64,000 nucleotides of DNA, from positions 1,047,110-1,111,109 of the forward strand of contig NZ_CP123991.1 in assembly GCF_029919255.1 (NCBI RefSeq). The letters run 5' to 3'. Below the pieces are notes generated by a model. The model had not been told where the DNA came from. It did not search any database and saw only the letters and a list, made by a program, of their open reading frames with translations. How positions within the stretch are numbered: the first letter of the stretch is position 1; each line of letters starts with the position of its first letter. Position numbers and translations under genes: made by a program. Shown piece after piece: positions 10,256 to 19,164 of the stretch. This stretch comes from a cyanobacterium endosymbiont of Epithemia clementina EcSB (GTDB taxonomy: Bacteria; Cyanobacteriota; Cyanobacteriia; Cyanobacteriales; Microcystaceae).

Positions 10256-11575
10256 TTATAAACTAATCTCATCAATCATTTTAGGAACTCCAGCAGTTAA
10301 AACTTCGTGACCTGTTTTCGTAACTAATACATCATCCTCGATTCTAATGCCAATACCGCGCCATCGTTCAGGAATTTCTGGTTGTCCTTCGGTAGGTTGA
10401 ATGTTAGGACTAATATAGATTCCAGGTTCAACTGTCAACAAATGACCCGATTCTAACAGTTGCCAAGTTCCTTCCCCTTGTTTATAAACCCCGACATCAT
10501 GAACATCTAACCCTAACCAATGGCCAGTTTTATGCATATAAAAATGCTGATATTTTTCTTCTTTGATAATTTCTTCTAAATCCCCTGTTAATAATCCCAA
10601 ATCAATCAATCCTTGGACTAAAATACAGACCGCCATGTCATGAAACTCATTATAAGGTTTCCCTGGTCTAACCAATTCTATAGCCTTCAATTGTGCTTCT
10701 AAAACCAACTCATAAATGGCTCTTTGTTCCCCTGTAAACTTGCCGCTAACGGGAAAGGTTCTGGTAATGTCTCCATTGTAATAGCCATAAGAACAACCCG
10801 CATCAATCAAGAGCAACTCATTTTCTTGAATCTGACGACAATTTTCAATATAATGAAGGACGCAAGTATTAGCTCCTGATGCTACGATAGAAGGATAGGC
10901 TGGTCCAGCGCCTCCATGCAGGCGGAAAGTATGTTCTATTTCTGCCTGAACTTCGTACTCATAATGCCCTACCTGAACAAATTCTCTAGCTCGGTTGTGA
11001 GCGATAACTGAAATGTCCATCGCTGTGCGTAACATCTCTAACTCAGTAAGACTTTTTACCTGACGCATGGAGTGAAGAAGGGGATTGGGATCTTCAATAG
11101 CAATGGGCCCAGTTCCCCGCTTTGAATAGGCTGCCATTAACCGTTGCCAATGGGACAAAATCACCTCATTAAAATTCTTGTCCCGTCCGAAATGATAATA
11201 GATACGGTCAGCTTTTTCAATGTATTGAGGTAGCTTTCTATGTAATTCATTAATGGGATATGCCTCATCTGCACCATAGAACTCTTTAGCTTTTTCTACA
11301 CCACAACGATAACCTGTCCAAGTTTCTTTGTCAGGATCTTTCGGTTGAACAAAAAGCACAAAATGGTGTTCTTCGTGGTGGGGAGCTAATACTGCTACGG
11401 CTTCAGGTTCATTAAATCCTGTAAGGTAAAAAAAATCGCTATCTTGACGAAAAACGTATTCTACATCATTGTGCATAACTGCAGTTGGCGCACTGCAAAA
11501 AATCGCAGTTCCCGTACCAATTTTTTGCATCAAGCGTTCTCGACGCTGACCATACTCTGTTAGTTTAATTCCCAT
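10256..11575 (-). CDS. pepP: Xaa-Pro aminopeptidase PepP (M24B)
   Basis: This 439-residue protein has the two-domain layout of aminopeptidase P, which removes N-terminal residues preceding proline. The N-terminal domain includes RQDSDFFYLTGFNEPEAV. The pita-bread catalytic domain shows the dinuclear metal ligands: Asp in LLIDAGCSYG, Asp in YNGDITRTFP, His in MHKTGHWLGLDVHDVG, Glu in LTVEPGIYI and Glu in GIRIEDDVLVT. Length and motifs are complete. It stands alone between two gene-free tracts. Confidence 0.95.
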   Translation of the reverse strand: MGIKLTEYGQRRERLMQKIGTGTAIFCSAPTAVMHNDVEYVFRQDSDFFYLTGFNEPEAVAVLAPHHEEHHFVLFVQPKDPDKETWTGYRCGVEKAKEFYGADEAYPINELHRKLPQYIEKADRIYYHFGRDKNFNEVILSHWQRLMAAYSKRGTGPIAIEDPNPLLHSMRQVKSLTELEMLRTAMDISVIAHNRAREFVQVGHYEYEVQAEIEHTFRLHGGAGPAYPSIVASGANTCVLHYIENCRQIQENELLLIDAGCSYGYYNGDITRTFPVSGKFTGEQRAIYELVLEAQLKAIELVRPGKPYNEFHDMAVCILVQGLIDLGLLTGDLEEIIKEEKYQHFYMHKTGHWLGLDVHDVGVYKQGEGTWQLLESGHLLTVEPGIYISPNIQPTEGQPEIPERWRGIGIRIEDDVLVTKTGHEVLTAGVPKMIDEISL

Positions 11576-11941
11576 AATCGATCTAAATAATCTCTAATTG
11601 ATCTTAATCTAAAGTTAACTCACAAAATTACTTAATAGTCACCTAAATTTGTTCTATGAAATCGGTCAGTCCATGATCTCTATCAATGAGCCTTAATTTT
11701 GCCCAAGGATGTTGCTCATTTTAATCTTAACTGTGGGCAATTGGGACAATTTAATCATGTTTGCCATGTAAAATTAGGACATGGAAACTGTTGATCTAAA
11801 ATATTAACTGGTATAGGTGACAAATTGATAGCCGAGAGAAAGCGATCACTGTCCCCCGTAGGATAAATTGATGACTATTCCGTCTCATGCCATTGTTTGA
11901 CCTCCATTACCCCTATATATTCCTAACGTACGGTTAAGAAA
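11576..11941. other. gene-free stretch
   Basis: I see no supportable gene. A short forward phrase near 11730-11780 (CGQLGQFNHVCHVKLGHGN in one frame) has a zinc-ribbon flavour but is flanked by stops and cannot be assigned. Confidence 0.4.
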
Positions 11942-12170
11942 CTAAAACTTAAGGGCAAGTGACATTAACTTTTGTCCTTGAGAATATTTTTCCCTTAACC
12001 ATGCTGTAATTAACCCTCCCAAAATTGGAACAATGAAGGTAATAGAGGTTTGAATGTGGATAAGTTAGACGGCAATTTGTTGCGACTTTTCTATTAGGGT
12101 TAAACCGGGAGAATCCCGTTGATTGAGAGCAGGAATAGTTAAAGAGATTTGACGTTTTTTAAAGTGATTG
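11942..12170 (-). pseudogene. fragment of an unidentified membrane protein gene
   Basis: One minus-strand frame reads SLTIPALNQRDSPGLTLIEK, then SQQIAV, one stop codon, LIHIQTSITFIVPILGGLIT, AWLREKYSQGQKLMSLALKF and a stop at 11942-11944. Apart from the internal stop the frame is open and protein-like, with one strongly hydrophobic segment, which suggests a recently broken small membrane protein. I do not recognise the family. Confidence 0.5.
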
Positions 12171-12577
12171 CTTAAATATTAAACTTTAATAAAATTGGAA
12201 TTTAACGTGAATCCATGTCAACAGATATATTCCAATTAATTGGTTCCCCTGATAGCTTGGTACAAACCGTGTTTCAGTCACAAGATATAGTGTTTAGTGG
12301 ACTATAGTTTGGATGAAGACTTATTCTTTTTTCCCAATAACAAAGATTCTACCTAATCGAGCTAACAAGACATAATACTTTTTTGCCGTCATTGAGTCAT
12401 TGAGTATAGGAGGACGATATATATTCAAAGAATACTTACTTGTTGACTTGGACAATAGAATAAGTTGAGACTAAGAGCTTAATAATGTTTAATTATCTCA
12501 GTGAGAAGTGGTTACTGACTTGAAACAATTCCATTTTAGTTTAATGGCAATTATTACCTAATATTTTAACCCTTTTT
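12171..12577. other. gene-free stretch
   Basis: Nothing recognisable. Short open phrases on both strands near 12210-12420 are interrupted by stops and match no family I know. Confidence 0.4.
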
Positions 12578-12925
12578 TTAGCTTTCTTTTTCTTTTTCTG
12601 GAGATTTACTCGGTGACAAATTATACAAAGTATCAAGCTGTTGTCTTACATCTTCAACCGTCACCAAACGTATCACTCACAATGGTTAATTGATGGGATT
12701 TCCTATCTCATCTAGTAACTCAGGATGAACAGTTTTTTGAGTATTTTTCCAATTTGTTTGTCGATTTATTGAAGTATTTCTCTTCAGAAAATGACGATGT
12801 TGGGAATCAATACTAGACGTAATTAAACTTTGAATTAAATTACTGACAACAAGAAACGCAATCATGGTAAACGCTAAAATGCAAAGTAGATGTAACATTA
12901 AAATTCTCCAAAAAGCAGTAGTCAC
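12578..12925 (-). pseudogene. DUF2973 membrane protein gene with two in-frame nonsense codons
   Basis: The first 79 codons give a small cyanobacterial membrane protein (MTTAFWRILMLHLLCILAFT, a transmembrane segment of about 20 residues, then HPELLDEIGNPIN). DUF2973 proteins normally continue with EPLLVMRSITVEDAR. Here the same frame continues across a TAA (12686-12688) and a TGA (12677-12679) into VIRLVTVEDVRQQLDTLYNL and SPSKSPEKEKES, stopping at 12578. Frame is kept throughout and only two codons are wrong, so the break is recent. A truncated 79-residue protein could still be made. The usual neighbour DUF2605 is intact 127 bases upstream on the same strand. Confidence 0.85.
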
Positions 12926-13052
12926 GTAGGTTTTATATAATGATCGAGATCATCAAAATTAATTAAGGTTTATTTGACTAGCTTACCAAGAATCGTGAGT
13001 GATAATTATCACTTAGTAGATTTCTGGATCTTGGAATAACATCAAGGGGAAC

Positions 13053-13376
13053 TTAAGTCTTATTCGCTTTGTGTAATCGCCATCGCATGGAGACTTGCCA
13101 ACATTCCGCCACTAATTTGTGCCAAAGGACTAAGATAGCCGTATCAATTCCTACTTTTCGATCAGTCGCTTTAAATAAGATTTGAGCCGTAATTACTTCT
13201 TGCTTGCTCTTATTAACTCTGGCGAGCAGATTGTCTTGTTCTTCAGGGGAAAGTAAAGTAATTCTTTCGGATTCTAATAAAGTTTGTGCACGGAAAAACC
13301 AGTATTGAAAGTCTTCCAATAAAAGCTCAAGGATTGTTGTTAGTAACTCTGATTCGTTAGGTGGAGAGTTTAGCAT
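13053..13376 (-). CDS. DUF2605 family protein
   Basis: The 107-residue soluble protein matches the cyanobacterial DUF2605 family in length and pattern (ELLTTILELLLEDFQYWF, LLSPEEQDNLLARV, LVLWHKLVAECWQVSMRWR). No function is known to me. It is typically adjacent to a DUF2973 gene, as here, where that partner carries two nonsense codons. The partner may therefore be losing its role while this gene remains intact. Confidence 0.85.
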   Translation of the reverse strand: MLNSPPNESELLTTILELLLEDFQYWFFRAQTLLESERITLLSPEEQDNLLARVNKSKQEVITAQILFKATDRKVGIDTAILVLWHKLVAECWQVSMRWRLHKANKT

Positions 13377-13597
13377 TTTTTTTACATTTTATTTATATGT
13401 AATCTATCTTAGCGTTTTTTATAATTATTAACATTCAGATACAAACAATTAATAAGTTTTTTCAAGAGCTCAAAACTCGGAGAAGTTGATCACGAGTAAC
13501 GCACCGATACAAAAAAATGAAAATTAACATGCAAATAATCTATAACAGTATTTTTATACTTTGTTTGTTCTCTGCTCAGAGCAAGATGAGGGAAAAT

Positions 13598-14812
13598 TCA
13601 GGATTTAGCGAAATGATACAATAACCAGTATCCCATTCCTAAGCCAAGAAAATTAGGCAACCATGCAGCCATCAAGGGAGAAATAATACCCATTAAGCCT
13701 AAACTACCAATAATAAATCCCAACACATAATAAGTAAAAATAATTACCACACTGAAGCCAAAGCTGGTAGCTCTCCCCATCTGCTGAGGCCTTACCCCTA
13801 AAACCGAGCCCACTAAACCAAAAACAATACAAATAAAAGGAAAAGCAAGTTTTTGTTGGATTCGCACTTGAAAAGTTCGCAAGTTTTTTTCATCCCCAAT
13901 CATCCTCAATAGTTTCATGTATTGTTGAGCTTGAATGACATTCATTTCATAGGGGTCTCGACCTTGAAGAGCGAATTCAAACGGAGCTTTAGTTAAAGCT
14001 AACTGACAATGTTTAAAAGAAGACATATCTCTGTAGGAAGCATCAGGAGCTAGTTTATAAATTGTTCCATTAAAAAAATCCCAAGTATTTTCTCTAGAAT
14101 TCCAAGTAGCTGAATCAGACACAACTATTTTGTTGAGGTTAGTTCCTATCCATTCTAAAATAGTCAGGGTTTTCATGTGCTGTCCGTCAAATTTCTCAGC
14201 ATAAAATAAATATTTTAATCGTTTAACTGTTTCTCCATTTGGTAAATCTACTTTTTCATAGTCAGGATAAAAAATATCTTTATTTTGCCAAAAAGGATGT
14301 TCTTCTTTTAGATATTTAACTAAGATAGATGTAGCTTGGTAATTAGCACCAGGGACAACTAATTCACTAAACACAAAAGTAATCCCTGTGACCAATAAAC
14401 TAAAAACCAAAGCAGGGGCAATCATACGATATAGACTCACTCCACAAGCGCGTAATGCGATTAATTCACTATCGTTACTGAGACGGCCATAGGTTAGTAA
14501 CGTAGTTAACATAACTGAGATTGGTAGAGCATAGGCAGTGAATTCAGGTACTTTTAGAAGTAAAATCTCCAAGGCTTGTATTAGGGGAAGATCTGACTCC
14601 ACCACTTTATTTGCTAAATCTGATAAACAACCAATCGCTACCCCCAACGACGAAACCAGTCCCACGCTAAAGATGAACGGGGGTATCAGTTCGCCTCCAA
14701 TGTAGCGATCCATCAAGGATAGAGAGAACCGGCATTGTTGCGATCTCCATAAGTCGGACAGAGATTGAAGAAATTTCGTCAACATCAGAGATTTAGTAGA
14801 AGCACCCTTCAT
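13598..14812 (-). CDS. LptF/LptG (YjgP/YjgQ) family permease
   Basis: This 404-residue inner-membrane protein belongs to the family forming the transmembrane part of the Lpt machinery that moves lipopolysaccharide from the inner membrane outward. The N-terminal MDRYIGGELIPPFIFSVGLV, further hydrophobic segments, a periplasmic middle domain (about residues 150-300) and C-terminal transmembrane segments including FGLVGSVLGVRP are visible. Cyanobacteria usually encode a single such protein. The true start may be internal (for example Met34), because homologues start near the MDRYIG motif. Retention supports a still-maintained outer membrane. Confidence 0.85.
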   Translation of the reverse strand: MKGASTKSLMLTKFLQSLSDLWRSQQCRFSLSLMDRYIGGELIPPFIFSVGLVSSLGVAIGCLSDLANKVVESDLPLIQALEILLLKVPEFTAYALPISVMLTTLLTYGRLSNDSELIALRACGVSLYRMIAPALVFSLLVTGITFVFSELVVPGANYQATSILVKYLKEEHPFWQNKDIFYPDYEKVDLPNGETVKRLKYLFYAEKFDGQHMKTLTILEWIGTNLNKIVVSDSATWNSRENTWDFFNGTIYKLAPDASYRDMSSFKHCQLALTKAPFEFALQGRDPYEMNVIQAQQYMKLLRMIGDEKNLRTFQVRIQQKLAFPFICIVFGLVGSVLGVRPQQMGRATSFGFSVVIIFTYYVLGFIIGSLGLMGIISPLMAAWLPNFLGLGMGYWLLYHFAKS

Positions 14813-14957
14813 TAAACATCGACGGACAATTGATTGGTTAGTTGCTGTAGTAGCCCAATAGAGGTAAGTTTTCCATCACTGTTAATCTTCCCGGTGATTA
14901 GTTTGAGCATGCGTTACAATCCTTAAAGTAAAGCGACCCTCACTAAATTTTAGTAGG

Positions 14958-15743
14958 ATGACCATGAAAACGGCTTTGATTACTGGTGCATCTTCTGGCA
15001 TTGGGACAGCCTTTGCTCAAGAGTTAGCGATGCGCCAGATAAATTTGATTTTAGTTGCCCGTTCCCAAAATAAACTATACCAACTTGCCGAAAAGTTACA
15101 ACATCAGGCTCCTATAAAAGTAGAGGTAATTGTCCAAGATTTAGCTGAGCAACAAGCTGCTAAGAAGGTCTATGATGTTACAGCTGAGAAAGGGTTAAGC
15201 GTTGATTTTTTGGTTAATAATGCAGGATTTGGAGATTATGGAGCGTTTGCCCAACGGGAATTACCCCGCCAAGCGGAAATGATTCAACTCAACATAGTTG
15301 CTTTGGTGGAGTTGACCCATTTATTTTTGTCGGGGATGCAACAACGAGGAACGGGAAATATTATTAACGTTGCGTCTATTGCCGGATTTCAGCCCTTGCC
15401 TTATTTATCGGTCTATGCGGCAACAAAAGCCTTTGTTCTCAGTTTTTCTGAAGCGTTGTGGGCAGAAAACCAAGGAACAGATATTAATATTCTCGCGTTA
15501 TGTCCTGGTCCGACAGATTCTAATTTTTTTAAAGTGGCGGATTTTCCAGACAGTTTTACTAATAAAAATAACAGTGGTTTTACCTCGGCTAAAGAAGTTG
15601 TAAAAAATGCCCTTAAAGCTCTTGAAAATAGAAAATCCAATACTGTCCCTGGTGGCTTAAGCAATCAATTTATTGTGAATTCTAGTCGTTTTCTTCCCAG
15701 GGAATTGTTAGTTAATGTCATAGAAAAGCAATTTCGAAGTTAG
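14958..15743 (+). CDS. short-chain dehydrogenase/reductase (SDR)
   Basis: A 261-residue classical SDR. The N-terminal nucleotide-binding TGASSGIG loop, the NNAG motif (VDFLVNNAGFGDYG), the catalytic Ser in NVASIAGFQ and the YAATK catalytic Tyr/Lys pair are present. The substrate cannot be read from sequence; relatives are annotated as DltE/YqjQ-like oxidoreductases. It is divergent from the LptF/G gene (145-base gap), so a bidirectional promoter region probably lies at 14813-14957. Confidence 0.85.
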   Translation: MTMKTALITGASSGIGTAFAQELAMRQINLILVARSQNKLYQLAEKLQHQAPIKVEVIVQDLAEQQAAKKVYDVTAEKGLSVDFLVNNAGFGDYGAFAQRELPRQAEMIQLNIVALVELTHLFLSGMQQRGTGNIINVASIAGFQPLPYLSVYAATKAFVLSFSEALWAENQGTDINILALCPGPTDSNFFKVADFPDSFTNKNNSGFTSAKEVVKNALKALENRKSNTVPGGLSNQFIVNSSRFLPRELLVNVIEKQFRS

Positions 15744-15851
15744 ACAATAATTTTAATTGAGTAAGGCTGTATATTCTAAAACTAGCTGTGGGTTAATTAA
15801 AGGGTAAGGTTTAATTTCTAGAGAATAGCAAAAAGCTAAATAAGAAAGTAG

Positions 15852-15913
15852 ATATTTCTCTTCTGTAATCCCTAATTTTTTCGAAAAAATTAGGGATTAC
15901 AGAAGAGAAATAT
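15852..15913. repeat. 62-bp perfect palindrome
   Basis: Arms 15852-15882 and 15883-15913 are exact reverse complements with no unpaired loop, centred on TTCGAA. The inner core contains GTAATCCCT, also present in the hairpin at 61706-61747. It lies 109 bases after the SDR gene and 157 before ilvC. It is much longer than an ordinary terminator. The rest of the 15744-16070 gap shows only the ilvC leader. Confidence 0.92.
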
Positions 15914-16070
15914 TGCAGAAATTAGCCTAGACTTAACGTATTTTTCAACTCAGCAAGTCTAGGTTACTGTTGGTCGTTAAGTTTAAAGAAATTATAATCT
16001 AAACTTCCTAATAGTTAAGTATGATAGTAAGTCCGGAAAAGATTAAAACTTGCAACAAGGAGACAACCCC

Positions 16071-17066
16071 ATGGCTCGGATGTATTATGATACAGACACC
16101 AACCTAAATCTTTTAGCTGGTAAAACCGTTGCGATCATCGGTTATGGTTCCCAGGGTCATGCTCACACCCTCAACCTCAAAGACAGTGGCATAGACGTTA
16201 TTGTGGGGTTGTATCCAGGGAGTAGATCCGCTCAAAAAGCCCAAGATCAAGGATTAAAAGTTCTAAGTGTTGCCGAAGCAGCTAAAGCAGCAGATTGGAT
16301 TATGATCCTGTTGCCTGATGAAGTTCAGAAAACCGTTTATATTAATGAAATAGAACCTAATTTAACCGAAGGAAAAGTGTTATCTTTTGCCCATGGATTT
16401 AATATTCACTTTGGTCAAGTGGTTCCCCCTCCTAATGTGGATGTGGTGATGGTTGCTCCCAAAGGGCCAGGTCACTTGGTTCGACGTACCTATGAACAAG
16501 GGGAAGGGGTTCCCTGTTTATTTGCTGTGTATCAAGATGCTACTGGACAAGCCCGTGATCACGCGATGGCTTATGCTAAAGGGATTGGGGGAACCCGTGC
16601 GGGAATTCTTGAAACTACCTTCCGAGAAGAAACTGAAACAGATCTTTTTGGAGAACAGGTTGTTCTTTGTGGCGGTTTAAGTGCTTTGATTAAGGGCGGT
16701 TTTGAAACTTTGGTAGCTGCAGGATATCAACCAGAATTAGCCTATTTTGAATGTCTCCACGAAGTCAAATTAATTGTCGACCTTATTGTAGAAGGGGGAT
16801 TAGCTAATATGCGCAATAGTATTTCCAATACCGCCGAATATGGAGATTTAACCCGTGGCCCCCGTGTTGTTACTGATCAAACCCGTGCTGAGATGAAGAA
16901 AATTCTCAGTGAAATTCAGTCAGGACAGTTTGCACGAGAATTTGTACTAGAAAATCAATCAGGTAAACCAGGTTTTACTGCGATGCGTCGTCAAGAAGCC
17001 GAACATTCAATTGAGGAAGTAGGAAAAAATTTAAGGGCCATGTTTAGTTGGTTAAAAGACAAATAA
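16071..17066 (+). CDS. ilvC: ketol-acid reductoisomerase IlvC
   Basis: IlvC converts acetolactate to dihydroxyisovalerate with NAD(P)H in valine, leucine and isoleucine synthesis. The class I enzyme (331 residues) shows the Rossmann motif [15 protein letters not shown], the [12 protein letters not shown] motif, and acidic metal ligands in [13 protein letters not shown] and in the [14 protein letters not shown] and SNTAEYG segments. The ATG at 16071 follows AAGGAG (16057-16062) at eight bases, so the open frame beginning with TTG at 16050 is too long. The motifs are complete. Confidence 0.97.
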   Translation: MARMYYDTDTNLNLLAGKTVAIIGYGSQGHAHTLNLKDSGIDVIVGLYPGSRSAQKAQDQGLKVLSVAEAAKAADWIMILLPDEVQKTVYINEIEPNLTEGKVLSFAHGFNIHFGQVVPPPNVDVVMVAPKGPGHLVRRTYEQGEGVPCLFAVYQDATGQARDHAMAYAKGIGGTRAGILETTFREETETDLFGEQVVLCGGLSALIKGGFETLVAAGYQPELAYFECLHEVKLIVDLIVEGGLANMRNSISNTAEYGDLTRGPRVVTDQTRAEMKKILSEIQSGQFAREFVLENQSGKPGFTAMRRQEAEHSIEEVGKNLRAMFSWLKDK

Positions 17067-17081
17067 ATTCCTAATGAAATG

Positions 17082-17108
17082 AAAGGCTACTAGTTTCCCG
17101 TAGCCTTT
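17082..17108 (+). terminator. rho-independent terminator of ilvC
   Basis: A nine-base-pair stem (17082-17090 with 17100-17108) with a nine-base loop is followed by a short T-rich run, starting 16 bases after the ilvC stop. Confidence 0.7.
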
Positions 17109-18832
17109 TCTCCTGCTGCGTCTACTTATTTCAGTCAAGCTGTCATTGGGATTTCTCATTTTAGGGTAAGGGGTAAATCCCAATAGCATTTGATTAATTT
17201 GGATTTAAGTATTTTTGCCTACAGTAAGTAAGTCTAAAACAAAAAAGTAGTTAAAAAAGACTAATCTCTAGATCTAAGTTTGCCTAAAAGTTCAGCTAAC
17301 AGAATTAGAAAAGTAAGAACTATCAAACTTTGCCTGTTATCCGAAGATTTTCTCCATATTCAAACAATATCAGATGAACTTTAATTGCTTAAATATAGAA
17401 ATAAAAAATATTTTTTCGATGTTTATTTATAGAAAGTTACTTACTCAACCAGCCTTTTAGAAAACGCATTTGTCGTCTCCATCCTAGTAACTGGATATAT
17501 TTACGGTTTTAGTTATGCTAGTTTTAGAGCTTGACAAACACAAAATGGTGAGTTCAGATAGAATTATAACCGATAATTATGCGACCACATTGGTAAATAA
17601 AATTGTTTTTTGTTAGGCGAGTTCATAAATAATATGATGTCTCTCCGATTTAACTTATGGGGTAAACTTTAAAACTGCTTTGTGTGTCACAGCTAAAAAT
17701 TCTGTGCCTCAATCTTTATAAAAAACACGTGTAATTTGAACTTAGAATTATAATAAATTTCGAGATTCACTTAATATCTTTTTAGACAAAGAAAGTATTA
17801 ATTACTTTTTTTGTCTAAAAATCTACAACTATACCAAATTGATTTTTATTTTAAAAAATTTACTTATTAAGAGCTATTATATAGATGATATATAATGTCA
17901 TAGTAGTTTTTTTATTTAAATTAAAAAGTATGCTATGCTCATTTTTTTACCTTAATCAATTTAATTTTAAATTAAGAAGAACTAACAATTGCCCACTATC
18001 AGATTGTAAATGGAATAGTAATAGTTTTTTTCAAAAAAATGAACTCAACAGTAACTTGCATTTATCGTAAAAACCAGCAGCAACAGCAGGAAACTTTATT
18101 TAAATAATGAATTAACAATTAAAGATTTATCGTGGAAAGAGAAAACAGTCTATCTTAAAATTTATAGCATTACTTTATTCTTTATCTGCTACTTCTCGGA
18201 GAAGAGTACAATTTTTTACTTCTCGAATCATTTATCTATAAATTTCTTTATTAATTAGATTTTCTGATAATTACGTCTAGTCTGTCATTCCTTCAACTTT
18301 TCATCCTTTTAAATTTAAAGATAATGTCTTTACTCTTTTTATAGCGGTAATTTTCAGGTTGTTAGTTAACTTTGATAGTTCCTACTTTTCTAATTAGATT
18401 AGCTCAATCTTTAGGCAGGCTGCTATCTGGTAAACACTCTTTTTAATTACTTTTCTATTCTAGATTTATTTAAGCTCACCTACTTACACTTAACAAAATA
18501 CTTCTATATCCCTAACAAAAGTTATATGGGCTGACAGTGGTACTTTCCGTAGCTGTTGTGTAGTCAATTCCGGCATAATTTAGAAGAACTATAATCATGA
18601 TTAACGATATCAATAAAACAATCAGCCCTCTATCTCGTTATCAAAAAAACTAACTTCCCTCATCCATAAAAAACATTGACCATCATAAAGAAGTTTAATC
18701 CTCCAAGCTATTTAAGAAAATACTAAATAATTAGCTGAAATTAAAGAATTTTTGAAGCTAAAAATAGATATCGATAATTCATTGACGAAAATTACGACAT
18801 ACATAGTTTTTATCGAACAAACTAAAGCACAA
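17109..18832. other. gene-free tract with degenerate repeats
   Basis: No intact gene. A 10-bp-arm inverted repeat lies at 17145-17154/17175-17184. About 17215-17345 (forward) resembles 18350-18490 (reverse strand), sharing patterns such as AGAATTAGAAAAGTAAGAAC versus TAATTAGAAAAGTAGGAAC. A 33-codon open phrase at about 17515-17616 (MLVLELDKHKMV...) is too short and unrecognised. Short AT-driven open frames near 17885-18070 look like chance. Confidence 0.4.
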
Positions 18833-18904
18833 AGCTGGTGACAGGATTTGAACCTGCGACCAGCTGATTACAAATCAGCTGCTCTACCACTGAGCTACAC
18901 CAGC
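18833..18904 (-). tRNA. tRNA-Thr (anticodon UGU)
   Basis: The minus strand folds into a standard cloverleaf of 72 nt. The acceptor stem GCTGGTG pairs with CACCAGC, the D arm is TAGCTCAGTGGTAGAGCA, the anticodon stem closes the loop TTTGTAA with anticodon TGT, and the T arm contains GGTTCAAATCC. The discriminator base is T and CCA is not encoded. Confidence 0.93.
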
Positions 18905-19164
18905 GCTAACAATGAGCAGGTCGACACTCCATCGGTTAAAGCCGAGCTGGTTCTCTGGCTAAATCTTGCCTCTGCTGGCATTGCCTGCTTTGGACTTACA
19001 GTCCCCTGTCTAGTCTTAATCTATGCCTTTTACAGCAAATCTTTGACGGACTAACTCCAGAGCGTGAACCCGTGGATGCCCTACTCTATTTAATTTCTAA
19101 TTTGCTCTTACCTATTTGGTCTTATGTTTTTTACTTTTTTTACCAGCAATGGTTAGAGATTTAA
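18905..19164 (+). pseudogene. remnant of an unidentified membrane protein gene
   Basis: Directly beside the tRNA, one frame reads SVKAELVLWLNLASAGIACF then GLTVPCLVLIYAFYSK and stops at 19052-19054. A second, shifted frame continues with FDGLTPEREPVDALLYLISN and LLLPIWSYVFYFFYQQWLEI, stopping at 19164. Together they look like a two- or three-helix membrane protein with one frameshift and no start codon after the tRNA. I do not recognise the family. Confidence 0.5.

Noticed and set aside
12677-12688. Stop-codon recoding (selenocysteine or reassigned TGA/TAA) in the DUF2973 gene
   Set aside because: Other genes use TAA and TGA as normal stops, the two stops are of different kinds and no recoding structure is visible; simple nonsense mutation is enough.
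15852-15913. Ordinary rho-independent terminator for the SDR gene
   Set aside because: 31-bp perfect arms without loop, 109 bases after the stop and without a following T-tract, are far outside the usual form.
16050-16070. TTG start for ilvC giving seven extra residues
   Set aside because: AAGGAG lies inside the putative extension at the right distance from the ATG at 16071, and the family starts at MARMYYD.
17885-18070. Small forward protein of 61 residues
   Set aside because: Phe/Asn/Lys/Leu composition expected by chance from AT-rich DNA; no supporting context.
18848-19054. 68-codon protein overlapping the tRNA
   Set aside because: Its start lies inside tRNA-Thr; only the part after the tRNA is protein-like and it is frameshifted.
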